DNA of 64,000 bases, taken from positions 111,977 through 175,976 of the forward strand of contig JAFUKM010000001.1 of the NCBI GenBank assembly GCA_017473605.1, read 5' to 3'. The position numbers were made by a program, and so were the translations under genes. Within the stretch, counting starts at the first letter, position 1; the number at the start of each line of letters is the position of its first letter. The notes under the pieces were generated by a model. That model ran no database searches and had not been told where the DNA came from. It worked only from the letters and a program-made list of their open reading frames with translations. This stretch comes from Clostridia bacterium (GTDB lineage: Bacteria; Bacillota; Clostridia; Christensenellales; Borkfalkiaceae). Of the stretch, positions 35,823 through 45,140 are shown piece by piece.

Positions 35823-36513
35823 CTTGAAATTTCCTTTGTGTTATTTTGCGAACGTTTTTGTGCGCGTCTACAATCATAAAAATACCGAGAGCGACTGTCA
35901 AAGCGGAAACGACGATACCCGTGGCGGTATTAAAAGCGTCCGCGTTTATTTCTTCGCCGCCAAAAGTGGATAAGAGCGCCGTTTGCAGGGCGAGCACGGA
36001 TACCGCTCCGTCGGCAAGATTTGCGCTGCGTATGGCGCGAAGCGTAAAATCGTCGTGTTTGCGTACCCGTTTGATTTGGATAACGGACGCCGTAATTTTA
36101 TAAAACGCGTACGCCGCCGCGCCGTATATCGTCCAGCCGTCGTAAGAAAAGGCGCGGCCTTCGAAAATCATTTGCGCGATGGCGGCGGAAAGGGCGATAT
36201 GCAAGACGAGCAATATAAAACCGCAGTTTCGGTACGCTTTCGCTTGCACCAACCGTTCGTTAATTTCCCGTCCTTTTCTTTCCCGTTTTTTGCGGCTTTT
36301 TTGGTAATAGAGCACGCCGCCCCGTAAAAAAGCGAGCAGGATATAATACGCGGCGAGCGCGCCGTTCCAAACGGAAGCGTACAATATGCCCTGTACGCCG
36401 TTGAACAAGCCGAAAGCAACGCTCATGGCAAAGGAAAAGCAGGCGAAAAACAGGGTGCGATACGCATAGTCCGTTTTCAAGCGCAACCAAAAGGGCGGGC
36501 GGTTATTCGTCAT
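35812..36513 (-). CDS. Multi-pass membrane protein in two-component operon
   Basis: 233 residues with about five or six hydrophobic segments (around 17-38, 42-62, 97-117, 125-142, 172-188, 197-218). No family recognised. Its gene overlaps the end of the histidine kinase gene by 11 bp, which links it to the OmpR-type system; it could be a target or a sensor accessory. Confidence 0.8.
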   Translation of the reverse strand: MTNNRPPFWLRLKTDYAYRTLFFACFSFAMSVAFGLFNGVQGILYASVWNGALAAYYILLAFLRGGVLYYQKSRKKRERKGREINERLVQAKAYRNCGFILLVLHIALSAAIAQMIFEGRAFSYDGWTIYGAAAYAFYKITASVIQIKRVRKHDDFTLRAIRSANLADGAVSVLALQTALLSTFGGEEINADAFNTATGIVVSALTVALGIFMIVDAHKNVRKITQRKFQDER

Positions 36514-37567
36514 AGCATACTTCCTTTAAAGTAACGGTAAAGACGCTGCCTTTACCTTCTTCGCTTTGCACCGCAATTTCGCCGCCCAACGTATCGATAA
36601 CCCGTTTGACGAGCGCCAAGCCCAAACCGTTGCCCTCCGATGCGTGCGAAGTATCGCCTTGATAAAATTTATCAAATATCCGTTTGCCCGTTTCGGGGGA
36701 AATACCGCAGCCGTTGTCTTGCACGGATACCGCGACTGTATCGCCGAGCCGTCTTGCCGTCAACGCGATTTTTCCGTTTGCTCCCGTGAACTTGACGGCG
36801 TTGGAAAGCAAATTGTTCCAAACGATTTCCAAAAGCTCGGGCGAAGAAAATACGGAGATTTCTTCCATTTCACAGGTTAGCTCGATGTTTTTGCGCTCGA
36901 AAATTTCTTCTAAATTTATTGCGGCTTCGGCGAGCTGTTCGTCCAGACGGAAACTCCGTTTTTCGGGCAACAGGCGAGTGTGTTCCAATCTGTTCAGCTT
37001 TAAAATATTTGTAACGAGCGTAGCAAGTCTTGCGGAAGCGGAGCACAGCGTTTGTAAATATTTTTTACGGGTTTCCGTATCCAAATTATCCGATTGCAAC
37101 GCTTTGGCGTAGTTTTGGATAACGGAAAGGGGCGTTTTCAGCTCGTGCGAGAGATTGGCGATGAAATCGGTGTTCAACGTTTCCGATTTGCCCAGCTCTT
37201 TCGCCATCGTATTGATATTTTCTATAATTTCGTCGTACGGGTCGTGCGCGTCGTACGGACGGGTGGGGAGAAGCCGTACGGAAAAATCGCCGTGCGCTAT
37301 CTTATCCGTCGCTTCCAAAATCCGCTCTACGGGTTTGTCTATCATTATCCGTCTTCGCAAAACGTCCACGAGCGTAAACAGCACGGATAAGAATAATACG
37401 ACGAGCAACATCACGACGGCAATCGTTGTTCTGTCGCCGTTCGTTTTTTCGTCTACCAGCCCGAATACGAGCAGGGAAACGGTAATGACGAGCGCCACCG
37501 TACAAAAGAAGATAATCGCACCCGTGAAGGAAAACCGAGCGGAATTTCGCTTGTTTTTACGGGTCAT
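36503..37567 (-). CDS. OmpR-type sensor histidine kinase
   Basis: 354 residues. Two membrane helices (~14-36 and ~48-70) with almost no outside loop, a HAMP linker (~72-125), HisKA with H141 in NLSHELKTPL, and HATPase with NLLSNAVKF, DNGCGISPE and NGLGLALVKR. The tiny sensor loop suggests it detects a membrane-embedded signal. ATG overlaps the regulator stop codon (ATGA). Confidence 0.93.
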   Translation of the reverse strand: MTRKNKRNSARFSFTGAIIFFCTVALVITVSLLVFGLVDEKTNGDRTTIAVVMLLVVLFLSVLFTLVDVLRRRIMIDKPVERILEATDKIAHGDFSVRLLPTRPYDAHDPYDEIIENINTMAKELGKSETLNTDFIANLSHELKTPLSVIQNYAKALQSDNLDTETRKKYLQTLCSASARLATLVTNILKLNRLEHTRLLPEKRSFRLDEQLAEAAINLEEIFERKNIELTCEMEEISVFSSPELLEIVWNNLLSNAVKFTGANGKIALTARRLGDTVAVSVQDNGCGISPETGKRIFDKFYQGDTSHASEGNGLGLALVKRVIDTLGGEIAVQSEEGKGSVFTVTLKEVCYDE

Positions 37568-38235
37568 TTTAACACCGCCTTATACCCAAGTCCGTGTACG
37601 GTAACGATATCGAAACCGTCGCAATCCGCCGTCTTTTCGCGGATTTTCGCCATATAGACGTCTACCGTTCTCGAAGTAGCGGAAGAATCGTAATCCCAAA
37701 ATTCCGACATCAACGCCGAACGGGTAAACGTCTTTTTCGGATACGAAAGCAATTTGAACAGCAAATCGAATTCCCGTGCGGTAAGCGGAAGCTCTTGACC
37801 GTTTACGTAGGCGGAGCGCTCTTCGGCGTTCATCACGAAATTGCCGATTTCCAGCTTGTTTTCCGCGCAAATTTTCGCGCGGCGGAGAAGCGCGCCAACC
37901 TTTAAGGTCAACTCGTCCAAATCGAACGGCTTTACCACGTAATCGTCGATACCGATTTTATAACCGAGCATTTTCGACGGTTTGTCGTCCCTTGCACTCA
38001 TAAACAAGATGGGCATACTTTCGTCTTGCGCGCGTACCGCTTCCGCCAAAGCAAATCCGTCCGCTTTGGGCATCATGATATCGGTGAGCAACATTGAAAA
38101 ATTACCGTTTTCCAACGCTTGCAACGCCTGTTCGCCGTCGAAACACGCCGTCGTTTCGTACCCACAGGCACGAAGATACGAGCATACCAAATCGTTTAAC
38201 GGTTTGTCGTCTTCCGCTACGAGAATTTTAATCAT
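37564..38235 (-). CDS. OmpR/PhoB-type response regulator
   Basis: 223 residues. Receiver with EDD acidic pocket and D52 in LLTDIMMP, K in FMSARDDKPSK region, and a winged-helix DNA-binding domain (~125-222, LPLTAREFDLLFKLLSYPKKTFTRSAL, split here only by helix order). First gene of the operon; a minus-strand TATAAT lies near 38265-38275 and AGGGAG precedes the ATG. Confidence 0.94.
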   Translation of the reverse strand: MIKILVAEDDKPLNDLVCSYLRACGYETTACFDGEQALQALENGNFSMLLTDIMMPKADGFALAEAVRAQDESMPILFMSARDDKPSKMLGYKIGIDDYVVKPFDLDELTLKVGALLRRAKICAENKLEIGNFVMNAEERSAYVNGQELPLTAREFDLLFKLLSYPKKTFTRSALMSEFWDYDSSATSRTVDVYMAKIREKTADCDGFDIVTVHGLGYKAVLK

Positions 38236-38439
38236 ATCGTTTCTCCCTAAATTCGGTTATACTTACATTATAACATATTACGCCCGTTTCGTTATCAAAA
38301 AGTTTGAAAAAAGTTAAAGTTTTGTAAAAGTTTTTTTGTGCGTTCGCTTTTTTGGCTTAAAAAATGGAAAAAATATCCAAAAATTCTTTAAATCAAGCAT
38401 ACGTATGTCATATTTAATGGGTTATAATAATAAAAAAGA

Positions 38440-38453
38440 CGAACAAATGTTCG
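38440..38453. promoter_or_regulatory. LexA/DinR SOS box
   Basis: CGAACAAATGTTCG is a perfect match to the Gram-positive SOS consensus CGAAC(N4)GTTCG. It begins 12 bp downstream of a TATAAT (38423-38428), where bound LexA would block transcription toward the prophage genes. Confidence 0.75.
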
Positions 38454-38483
38454 GATTTTGTTTCAAAAAATGAAAGGGTAGAC

Positions 38484-38511
38484 TTGCAAAAAACGGGTTT
38501 CGTGGCATAAT
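38484..38511 (+). promoter_or_regulatory. Candidate promoter of the phage regulator gene
   Basis: TTGCAA 38484-38489, 16-bp spacer, CATAAT 38506-38511, about 110 bp before the TTG start at 38630. Confidence 0.5.
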
Positions 38512-38629
38512 GCGTTTGCTTGCGAGAGCGGAAGAGCGTTTCTTATGGCAGCGGCGAGAGAAAGTGTGCGAACACGAAGGAATAAAAGGAAAGGAAGCGG
38601 AGAAGCTTCATCGCGGGAGGTGATTTGTT

Positions 38630-39142
38630 TTGAAAGAATACGTGAAGGTAGTGTTATACGCTTACCCGATATTAAAGAAAATGGGAGAGGAATACGGCGT
38701 ACATATTTCCAACCGCGCGTTATTGTCGTATAAGAGCGCAAAGCCGACGGAAGAGCTTGTGGAATATATTGCAAAAGAAATTATCTGTAAACAGCGTTTG
38801 GAGTGGTTGACGAAATTTTTGGAAGGGGTAATGGACAAGTTGGACGAAACGGAAAAAACGTTGTTGCATATCCGTTATTTTTCCGCTTCGAGAAACCGTA
38901 AAAACTACGGGGCGCAAAAGGAAAACGCCGAAATCTTTTCGGGGATTGCGGCGTGGTCGGACAGTACGTATTTCCGTCGGCAAAGCCGATTGGCGGAAAA
39001 GTTTGAAACAATGCTCAAAAGCGCGGGATTGAGCGAAGAGATATTTGAAAAGGATTTTGCTTTTATCGATATTTTTCAATGCGTGCGTCGGTTTTTGGCG
39101 CAGGGCGGAGATAATCGGTTACGGCAAAAGGAACGCGTTTAG
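38630..39142 (+). CDS. Phage-type late regulator (sigma region 4/ArpU-RinA-like)
   Basis: 170 residues from a TTG with GGGAGGTGA upstream. The middle, MDKLDETEKTLLHIRYF, and the later DSTYFRRQSRLAEKFE look like the two helices of a sigma region 4 or ArpU/RinA-like HTH, as found just before terminase genes in Firmicutes phages. It stands at the head of the prophage remnant downstream of the SOS box. Family assignment is by pattern and moderately sure. Confidence 0.6.
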   Translation: MKEYVKVVLYAYPILKKMGEEYGVHISNRALLSYKSAKPTEELVEYIAKEIICKQRLEWLTKFLEGVMDKLDETEKTLLHIRYFSASRNRKNYGAQKENAEIFSGIAAWSDSTYFRRQSRLAEKFETMLKSAGLSEEIFEKDFAFIDIFQCVRRFLAQGGDNRLRQKERV

Positions 39143-39861
39143 CCGTTTTCGTCCAAATCGTAGGTATTCCGTTTGGAGGTCTTTAACACGAGCGCGGCGA
39201 TAAGGGGAACGAGCAGACAAAGAGTAATCAGGATAGCAATTTGCGCCGCGCTCATCCCCGCGCCGTCGTCGCTTGACGGCGGAGTAGCGACGGGGGCTTG
39301 CGAAAGCTGGGAAAGATAGTCCTCATATTCGGTGTTTTCCGCGTAGTATAAATCTACGGGCTTGGGGATATAGCCGAACGAATCCCCGCGCAATACGTAA
39401 CAATAGGTTTTCGAGCCGATGTTGTAATCTCCGTAATAGGCGCAGGTAACGGTGATTTGGTCTAAAAACGAATCGTCTGTTGAGAAAGAACCGTCTATGG
39501 TGTAACGGACGTTGAAAACGTGGTACAAATAAGGCTCGTTGGGGGTAAAATCGACGAAAGTCAAATCTTCCGTTTTGGCGTAACCGCTCAATTTTTGCGT
39601 GTATTCGCTATCGTACAAATATTCGATTCGGCAGTAATCCGCTTCGACGGAAAGGACTTTGACGAAGTAGGTTTGCGGAAGCAAAAACAATCCGTTATTT
39701 TCGTTCTTTGCAGCGTAAAAATACGCCGCGTCCGTGCAAATACACGCGTACGTTTCTCCGTCTGCCGCTGCGTTGCCTTTCAGGCGTTTTACGGGCGGAA
39801 ACAGGAATACGGATAAAACATATAAAGTTAGCGCGATTAGAGCGAAAATACGTTTTTTCAT
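39139..39861 (-). CDS. Secreted, C-terminally anchored protein with SH3-like modules
   Basis: 240 residues from ATG 39861. Signal peptide (MKKRIFALIALTLYVLSVF), two tandem SH3-like modules (~45-105 and ~110-180, for example VKVLSVEADYCRIEYLYDSE and GDSFGYIPKP), a Pro/Ser/Thr linker, a membrane helix (~205-228) and a short basic tail. It runs against the phage genes, between the regulator and terminase, with its own promoter: TATAAT lies 7 nt before the ATG. Probably host-benefit or unrelated cargo, not virion structure. The longer open frame to 40008 runs antisense through the terminase start. Confidence 0.75.
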   Translation of the reverse strand: MKKRIFALIALTLYVLSVFLFPPVKRLKGNAAADGETYACICTDAAYFYAAKNENNGLFLLPQTYFVKVLSVEADYCRIEYLYDSEYTQKLSGYAKTEDLTFVDFTPNEPYLYHVFNVRYTIDGSFSTDDSFLDQITVTCAYYGDYNIGSKTYCYVLRGDSFGYIPKPVDLYYAENTEYEDYLSQLSQAPVATPPSSDDGAGMSAAQIAILITLCLLVPLIAALVLKTSKRNTYDLDENG

Positions 39862-39916
39862 AAATATCATTATACTCGCGGTTGCGGGTGCGTTTTTAGG
39901 CAAAGGCGAGAGAATT

Positions 39917-41356
39917 ATGGGAGATATTGTAGAAAAGTTAAGAAGGATACGCGCCATTGAGGCGGAACAAAACAGGCGAAAGGAAAACGACAGGCTGGCG
40001 CGGTACAATACGGGGGATACCGTGCACGAAAAGCAGGTGCTTTTTCACAAGTGTAAAAAACGCAACCGTTGGGTGTTCGGCGGTAACCGTTCGGGGAAAA
40101 CGGAGTGCGGCGCGGTGGAAGCGGTGTATATGGCAAGGGGCGTGCATCCCTACCGCGAAAACCGCAAAAACGTGCAGGGGTGGGTGGTGTCTTTATCGCA
40201 GCAGGTGCAACGCGACGTCGCGCAAAAGAAAATTCTTTCCTATTTGCGTAAGGATTGGATTGAAGAAATCGTGATGTTAAGCGGCAGAAAGGACGCGCCC
40301 GAAAGCGGCGTCATCGATTTTATCCGCGTGAAAAACGCGCTGGGCGGAACGTCCGTTATCGGGTTCAAAAGCTGCGACCAAGGCAGGGAGAAGTTTCAGG
40401 GTACTTCGCTCGATTTCGTGTGGTTTGACGAAGAACCGCCCGAAGATATTTACGTGGAGTGCCGTATGCGCGTTTTGGATAAAAGGGGGGATATTTTCGG
40501 CACGATGACGCCGCTCAAAGGCTTGACTTTCGTGTATAACGAAATTTATCTCAACCGTTCGCACAACCCCGAAATTTGGTACGAGTTCATCGATTGGAGC
40601 GACAATCCCTATTTAGACGCGGAAGAAATCGCTACGTTGGAAGGGTGTATGGACGAGCGGGCTTTACAATCGAGAAAGTATGGGCGTTTCGGCGCGAGCG
40701 ACGGCTTGGTATATCCCGAATTCGAAGAAGGCATACACGTTATCGAGCCGTTTGAAATACCCAAAGAGTGGCAGGACAATATTTCCATCGACCCCGGTTT
40801 GAACAATCCGCTTTCGGCGCATTGGTACGCCGTCGATTTCGACGACAACGTTTACGTGGTGTACGAGCATTATGAAGCGGGTAAGGATATTGATTACCAC
40901 GCAAGCGAAATCAAGCGGATTTGCGAAAAGCTGCATTGGAAAAAGGACCGTCAAGGCAGGGTTTGCGCGCTTATCGACAGCGCGGCGAAACAGCGTACCC
41001 TTTCGGGCGTGCAAAGCGTTGCGGAGCTTTTTTACGAACGTGGAATACTCGTCAATCCCGACGTGGAAAAGGATTTGTTTTCGGGGATAGCGAGAGTAAA
41101 GAGTTACTTAAACACGAAAAACGGACTGCCGAATATTTATATATTCAATAATTGCGTGCGCTTGATTTCCGAAATCAAAGGGTATTATTGGGGGAACGGC
41201 GACGCGCCGAGAAAGGCGGACGACCACGCTTTGGACGAAATGCGGTATTATTTGATGAGCCGTCCGAAAAAGACGCCGTTGAAAGCGGAAAAATCCGTAA
41301 TACAAAAGGATAAGGAGTCGATGATAAGAAGGTTGAAAGGACAGCGTTTTAGATAA
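39917..41356 (+). CDS. Phage terminase large subunit
   Basis: 479 residues. ATPase Walker A GGNRSGKT at residues 55-62, Walker B VWFDEEPP with D171-E172, coupling motif in GTMTPLKGLT and a C-terminal RNaseH-like nuclease beginning SIDPGLNNP with later acidic residues (LIDSAAKQ, DDHALDEMRYY). Start at ATG 39917 (GGCGAGAG upstream); the frame extends further upstream without phage-like sequence. Length is full, so the enzyme may be intact even though the prophage is not. Confidence 0.92.
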   Translation: MGDIVEKLRRIRAIEAEQNRRKENDRLARYNTGDTVHEKQVLFHKCKKRNRWVFGGNRSGKTECGAVEAVYMARGVHPYRENRKNVQGWVVSLSQQVQRDVAQKKILSYLRKDWIEEIVMLSGRKDAPESGVIDFIRVKNALGGTSVIGFKSCDQGREKFQGTSLDFVWFDEEPPEDIYVECRMRVLDKRGDIFGTMTPLKGLTFVYNEIYLNRSHNPEIWYEFIDWSDNPYLDAEEIATLEGCMDERALQSRKYGRFGASDGLVYPEFEEGIHVIEPFEIPKEWQDNISIDPGLNNPLSAHWYAVDFDDNVYVVYEHYEAGKDIDYHASEIKRICEKLHWKKDRQGRVCALIDSAAKQRTLSGVQSVAELFYERGILVNPDVEKDLFSGIARVKSYLNTKNGLPNIYIFNNCVRLISEIKGYYWGNGDAPRKADDHALDEMRYYLMSRPKKTPLKAEKSVIQKDKESMIRRLKGQRFR

Positions 41357-41365
41357 GGAGAGCGT

Positions 41366-41755
41366 ATGGAAGAAAAGGAAAAAATAGAAAAGGCGCTTTT
41401 AAAAGTGGCGCTGGGTTTTCAAGTTGCGGAAGTAACGGAAGAGTATGCGGACGTGGACGGAGAACTCAAACTGACGAAAAGAAAAAAGACAAAAAAGGAT
41501 ATTCCGCCCGATTTGAAAGCGGTGCAACTGCTTTTGACGGAGAACGGTGCAAACTTTGACGAAATGAGCGACGAGGAATTGCAAAGGGAGAAAATGCGGC
41601 TACTATCCGAATTGGGGCGGACGGAGCAAGAAACGCTCGATATTACGGAAGAAACGGGGCAGGTACGCGTTGAAAAGGCGAAAACGGGGACGAATAAGGA
41701 GCGGAAACCGCATTCGAAGCCGAAAAAAAGAGTATATCGAAATAAAAAGGAGTAA
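41366..41755 (+). CDS. Small phage protein, possibly terminase small-subunit-like
   Basis: 129 residues, highly charged. The N-terminal pattern KALLKVALGFQVAEVTEEY with KKDIPPDLKAVQLLL resembles small proteins next to terminase in Firmicutes phages; the C-terminal tail is Lys/Arg-rich. It lies between terminase and portal with 5-9 bp gaps. Role inferred from position only. Confidence 0.6.
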   Translation: MEEKEKIEKALLKVALGFQVAEVTEEYADVDGELKLTKRKKTKKDIPPDLKAVQLLLTENGANFDEMSDEELQREKMRLLSELGRTEQETLDITEETGQVRVEKAKTGTNKERKPHSKPKKRVYRNKKE

Positions 41756-41760
41756 AGAAC

Positions 41761-43674
41761 ATGACGAAAGACGATGAAAAAAGGGAACGGGAACAACGCG
41801 AAGAGTCGTTGGAAACGGCACGCAAACGCCGCGCAAGAGAAATCGTGGAGGATTTTGAAGAGAGAAGAGAAGTTCGTCGCGCCGTCGAAAGCGGTTGGCT
41901 GTTGAATATGAACTTTTTGAGCGGCAATCAGTATTGCGACGTATCGCCGCTCGGCGGCGTTGTGGAAGAGGACAAGCAGTTTTATTGGCAATCGAGAAGG
42001 GTGTTCAACCATATCGCGCCAATGGTCGATTCGAGAATTTCCAAGCTGGAAAAACTGCGACCTGCGTTAAGCGTGCGCGCCTTTTCCGACGAGGAGGGAG
42101 ATATTAAGGCGGCGAAGCTCGCCACGGGCGTGTTGCAGTACGCGCAGGACAGAATCGGGTTTTCAGATACGGTGTCGAGATGTATTGTATGGTCGGAAAC
42201 GTGTGGCAGCGGTTTTTACAAAATCGCTTGGGACGAAAAAGGCGGCAGACAGGTCGCCGTGGACGAAGAAGGAAATCCCGTTTATGAAGGAGAAGTGTCC
42301 GTGAGCGTCGTGTCGCCTTTTGAAGTGTATCCCGACAGATTGGACGCAGAGAGCGTGGAAGAACTTGCGAGCTTAATTCACGCGCAGGTCGTTTCCGCCG
42401 ATTACATATTCGAGAAATTCGGCGCGACGGTGGAAGAATCGGCACTCGAAAACCAAACGTTTTGTTATAGCGAGCCGTCGGCGGGGAAACTGGCTTTGCA
42501 AGGGATAGGAGGTTCGGTTGCGCCCGTACGCAAAGGTGTGATTTTAATAGAACGGTACACTCGTCCTTGCGCGGCGTATCCAAACGGCAGGGTGGAAATC
42601 GTCGCGGGTGATAAGTTGCTCTACGAAGGGGATTTGCCTTATGAGAACGGGGACAGGGGGGAACGTGTTTTCCCGTTCGTGAAGCAGGATTGCTTACGTT
42701 TGCCCGCCGCATTTTTCGGAAGCAGCGTAGTCGACAGGCTCATCCCCGTACAACGCGCTTATAACGCCGTTCGCAACCGCAAGCACGAGTTTTTGAACCG
42801 TTCGGCTATGGGCGTGCTTACCGTGGAGGACGGCTCGGTAGATGCCGAAGAGCTGACGGAAGAAGGCTTGCTGCCGGGTAAGGTTCTCGTGTACCGTCAA
42901 GGGGGTAAACCGCCCGAAATGCTCGATTGCGGCAGCGTACCTGCGGAATTTTCCGTGGAAGAAGAGTGGTTGGAAAAAGAATTTACCTTGATTAGCGGCG
43001 TGAGCGATTTGTCGCAGAATTCCACGCCGACGCGCGTTACCAGCGCTTCGGGCTTGCAACTGCTCTTGTCGCAGGACGAGAACCGCTTATCCGCTACGCT
43101 TGGGAGCATAGAGCGCGCTTTAAAAGCCGTGGGTAGACAAATTTTGCGTTTATACAGACAGTTTGCCGGGTCGGCGCGGTTGATGACGTTGACGGGCGAG
43201 AACAAGAAAACGCAGGTGTATTATTTCAACGCCGCCGATTTGGACGTCAACGATTTACAGTTCGATTCGCAAGACGCGATAACGCCAGAGGAAAAGAAAA
43301 CGACCATTTTGCGTTTGTACGAGGCGGGGCTGTTGACCGACGAAGACGGGAAGATGTCCGCGGAAAACAAAAACCGCGTATTGGAAGCGTTCGGGTTCGG
43401 TTCTTTGGAGAACGCAAGGGATATTTCCGCGTTACATATCGCAAAGGCGGGCGAAGAGAACTTGCAAATGAAAAGGGAAGAAGTAACGCCCGATACCTAC
43501 GACGAGCACCGTTTGCATATTACCGAACATACGAGATTTTTACTTTCGTCCGAGTTCAAAAAAGCAAAGGATAAGGAAACGCTTAAAAAACGGTACGTGG
43601 CGCATATCGAAGAGCATAAAAAGATGCAAAAACAGCAAGAAATAGAAGAAAAGCAAGGGGCAGGTACGCCTTGA
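41761..43674 (+). CDS. Phage portal protein, P22-like
   Basis: 637 residues, full length. N-terminal charged coiled coil, then the portal core with WLLNMNFLSGNQY, MVDSRISKLEKLRP, VSVVSPFEVYPDRLD, FVKQDCLRLPAAFFGSS and RNRKHEFLNRSAMGVL, matching P22-type portals of Firmicutes phages. C-terminal helical barrel is Glu/Lys-rich. Located between terminase and scaffold genes as expected. No internal stop or frameshift. Confidence 0.9.
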   Translation: MTKDDEKREREQREESLETARKRRAREIVEDFEERREVRRAVESGWLLNMNFLSGNQYCDVSPLGGVVEEDKQFYWQSRRVFNHIAPMVDSRISKLEKLRPALSVRAFSDEEGDIKAAKLATGVLQYAQDRIGFSDTVSRCIVWSETCGSGFYKIAWDEKGGRQVAVDEEGNPVYEGEVSVSVVSPFEVYPDRLDAESVEELASLIHAQVVSADYIFEKFGATVEESALENQTFCYSEPSAGKLALQGIGGSVAPVRKGVILIERYTRPCAAYPNGRVEIVAGDKLLYEGDLPYENGDRGERVFPFVKQDCLRLPAAFFGSSVVDRLIPVQRAYNAVRNRKHEFLNRSAMGVLTVEDGSVDAEELTEEGLLPGKVLVYRQGGKPPEMLDCGSVPAEFSVEEEWLEKEFTLISGVSDLSQNSTPTRVTSASGLQLLLSQDENRLSATLGSIERALKAVGRQILRLYRQFAGSARLMTLTGENKKTQVYYFNAADLDVNDLQFDSQDAITPEEKKTTILRLYEAGLLTDEDGKMSAENKNRVLEAFGFGSLENARDISALHIAKAGEENLQMKREEVTPDTYDEHRLHITEHTRFLLSSEFKKAKDKETLKKRYVAHIEEHKKMQKQQEIEEKQGAGTP

Positions 43675-43694
43675 AAACAGTAAAAAGGAGAGAA

Positions 43695-44486
43695 ATGATG
43701 GAAGAAAAGGATAACGGTTACGTGGAAAATACCCAAGCGGAGACAACCGCATCGGCGGATAAGGGAGCGGAGAGACAAGAGCGCTGCCCTAAACCCGTCT
43801 CGACGGCTATCGGGAAATTTAAGGACGTGGACGCCCTTTTGAAGGCTTACGACTGTTTGCAAGCGGAGTTCACGCGGCGCAGTCAAAGGCTGAAACAGTT
43901 GGAAAAGGAAGCGGAAAATTCCGAGAATAAAAGGGAAACGGCGGAAGCGGTGGAAAAACTGCGCAAGAACGCCGAAAAGACAAGGTCGGAAACGGAGAAA
44001 TTCGACGGCTTTGTCGCCGAACTGGAAAGGGCGAACGTACGCGCCCGTTTGGACGGAGAACTTTTACGAGCGGAACCCGCGACTTTGCAAGCGGAAACGG
44101 ACGAAACGCAGGCGTCGGCTTTGGCTACGCAGGCGCAACCCGTTCAAGTTCCGTCGACGGACGCGGCGGTAAGCCGCGACGAACGAAACGGTACGGGGGA
44201 AAAAGACGGGGACGGTCAAGCGTCGTTTTCGGTAGGGGAGTCCGTTGCGGATTGCCGTGAAAAGCGAGCGCCCTCGTCGGAAGAACTGTACCGTTTGGCA
44301 AGCGCCGACGAGCAGGTACGATTGAAGATTATCGGGGAGTATTTGAACTCGGTAGGAAAATCGGGCGCGCCGTTAATTAAGGGCGGCAACGGCTTGCTTT
44401 CGGCGCCGCCGATAAAGGCGAAAACCGTAAGGGAAGCGGGGGAAATGGCGCTTCGGTGGTTTCGCAAAGAGAGCGCAAAGGCGTGA
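43695..44486 (+). CDS. Phage scaffold-like protein
   Basis: 263 residues from ATG 43695, preceded by AAAGGAG (an upstream TTG overlaps the portal stop). The motif KFKDVDALLKAYDCLQAEFT and the long Glu/Lys coiled coil match P22-type scaffolding proteins of Firmicutes phages. A Gln/Thr/Ala-rich middle is disordered-looking. It lies before the capsid fragment, the normal order. Confidence 0.75.
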   Translation: MMEEKDNGYVENTQAETTASADKGAERQERCPKPVSTAIGKFKDVDALLKAYDCLQAEFTRRSQRLKQLEKEAENSENKRETAEAVEKLRKNAEKTRSETEKFDGFVAELERANVRARLDGELLRAEPATLQAETDETQASALATQAQPVQVPSTDAAVSRDERNGTGEKDGDGQASFSVGESVADCREKRAPSSEELYRLASADEQVRLKIIGEYLNSVGKSGAPLIKGGNGLLSAPPIKAKTVREAGEMALRWFRKESAKA

Positions 44487-44520
44487 TTTGCGCAAAAATA
44501 AAAAACAGGAGTGAAAAATT

Positions 44521-44721
44521 ATGGTTACTATGGAAACAGCGGATAACGCATTGAAATCTTTTTATTTGGACGCAGTTACGGAGGCGCTTGACAAAAAGAC
44601 GAATCCGTTTCTTGCAAAAATTCAGCAAACGTCGGTGGACGTGGTAGGTAAAGACGTTAAAAAGCTCGTTAAAGTGGGGTTGAACGGCGGTATCGCCGCG
44701 GGTACGGAAACGGGGTTTTGA
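44521..44721 (+). pseudogene. Major capsid protein, N-terminal fragment
   Basis: Only 66 residues, starting MVTMETADNALKSFYLDAV and containing FLAKIQQTS and GLNGGIAAGTETG, a pattern of the N terminus of P22-like Firmicutes major capsid proteins (normally 300-400 residues). The frame stops at once after GTETGF, where unrelated phage sequence begins in another frame. AGGAGTG precedes the ATG. Read as an internal deletion that removed most of the capsid gene and probably several following genes. Confidence 0.75.
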
Positions 44722-45128
44722 AAACGGTTGCCGTGGATTTGGAAAGCGGAGAAGGTTGCGAAACGTTCACGATGCAAGGGCTGTGTCCTGCGGAAGGGAA
44801 AACGGCGTTCGCGCATAACGGAAAACTGTATTCGGCGCGCGCCGACGGCGCTCTGCCGAGCGGAGAAGAAGCGAAATTCGTCTTGCCCGATACCGATTTC
44901 GGTATGGCGGGGAACAAGACGTTGACGGCGCTACGTTTTCAAGGGGACGGCGCGTTTACACTTACAATATCCGATGGAAAAAGAACGAAAACGCAAACGG
45001 TAACGATGAGAAACGGCGTTGCGCGCGCTCGGCTTTCTATGCGTGGAAATACGTTCGCGATTGCGTTCAAGCTGATGCAAGGCGCAAAAATACGCGGTAT
45101 GACGGCGGAATTGCAAACGCTCGGATAA
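44718..45128 (+). pseudogene. 3' remnant of a phage structural gene
   Basis: A 136-codon frame whose first possible start is a TTG inside the capsid stop codon with no ribosome site. It is beta-rich (FTLTISDGKRTKTQTVTM) and ends KLMQGAKIRGMTAEL, as in C termini of tail or DNA-stabilisation proteins. Best explained as the C-terminal part of a larger gene joined to the capsid fragment by deletion near 44716. Confidence 0.6.
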
Positions 45129-45140
45129 GGGGGATAAGAT

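Larger units (their letters stand above)
38236..38629. other. Intergenic region between operon and prophage remnant
   Basis: 394 bp, AT-rich on the left. It contains the minus-strand promoter of the two-component operon, a plus-strand TATAAT (38423-38428), a LexA box (38440-38453) and a second plus-strand promoter (38484-38511). The 62-codon open frame from 38545 overlaps the next gene and has no good ribosome site. Confidence 0.6.

Noticed and set aside
38545-38733. 62-codon plus-strand ORF
   Set aside because: Overlaps the better-supported TTG-start gene with strong GGGAGGTG site; no good ribosome site.
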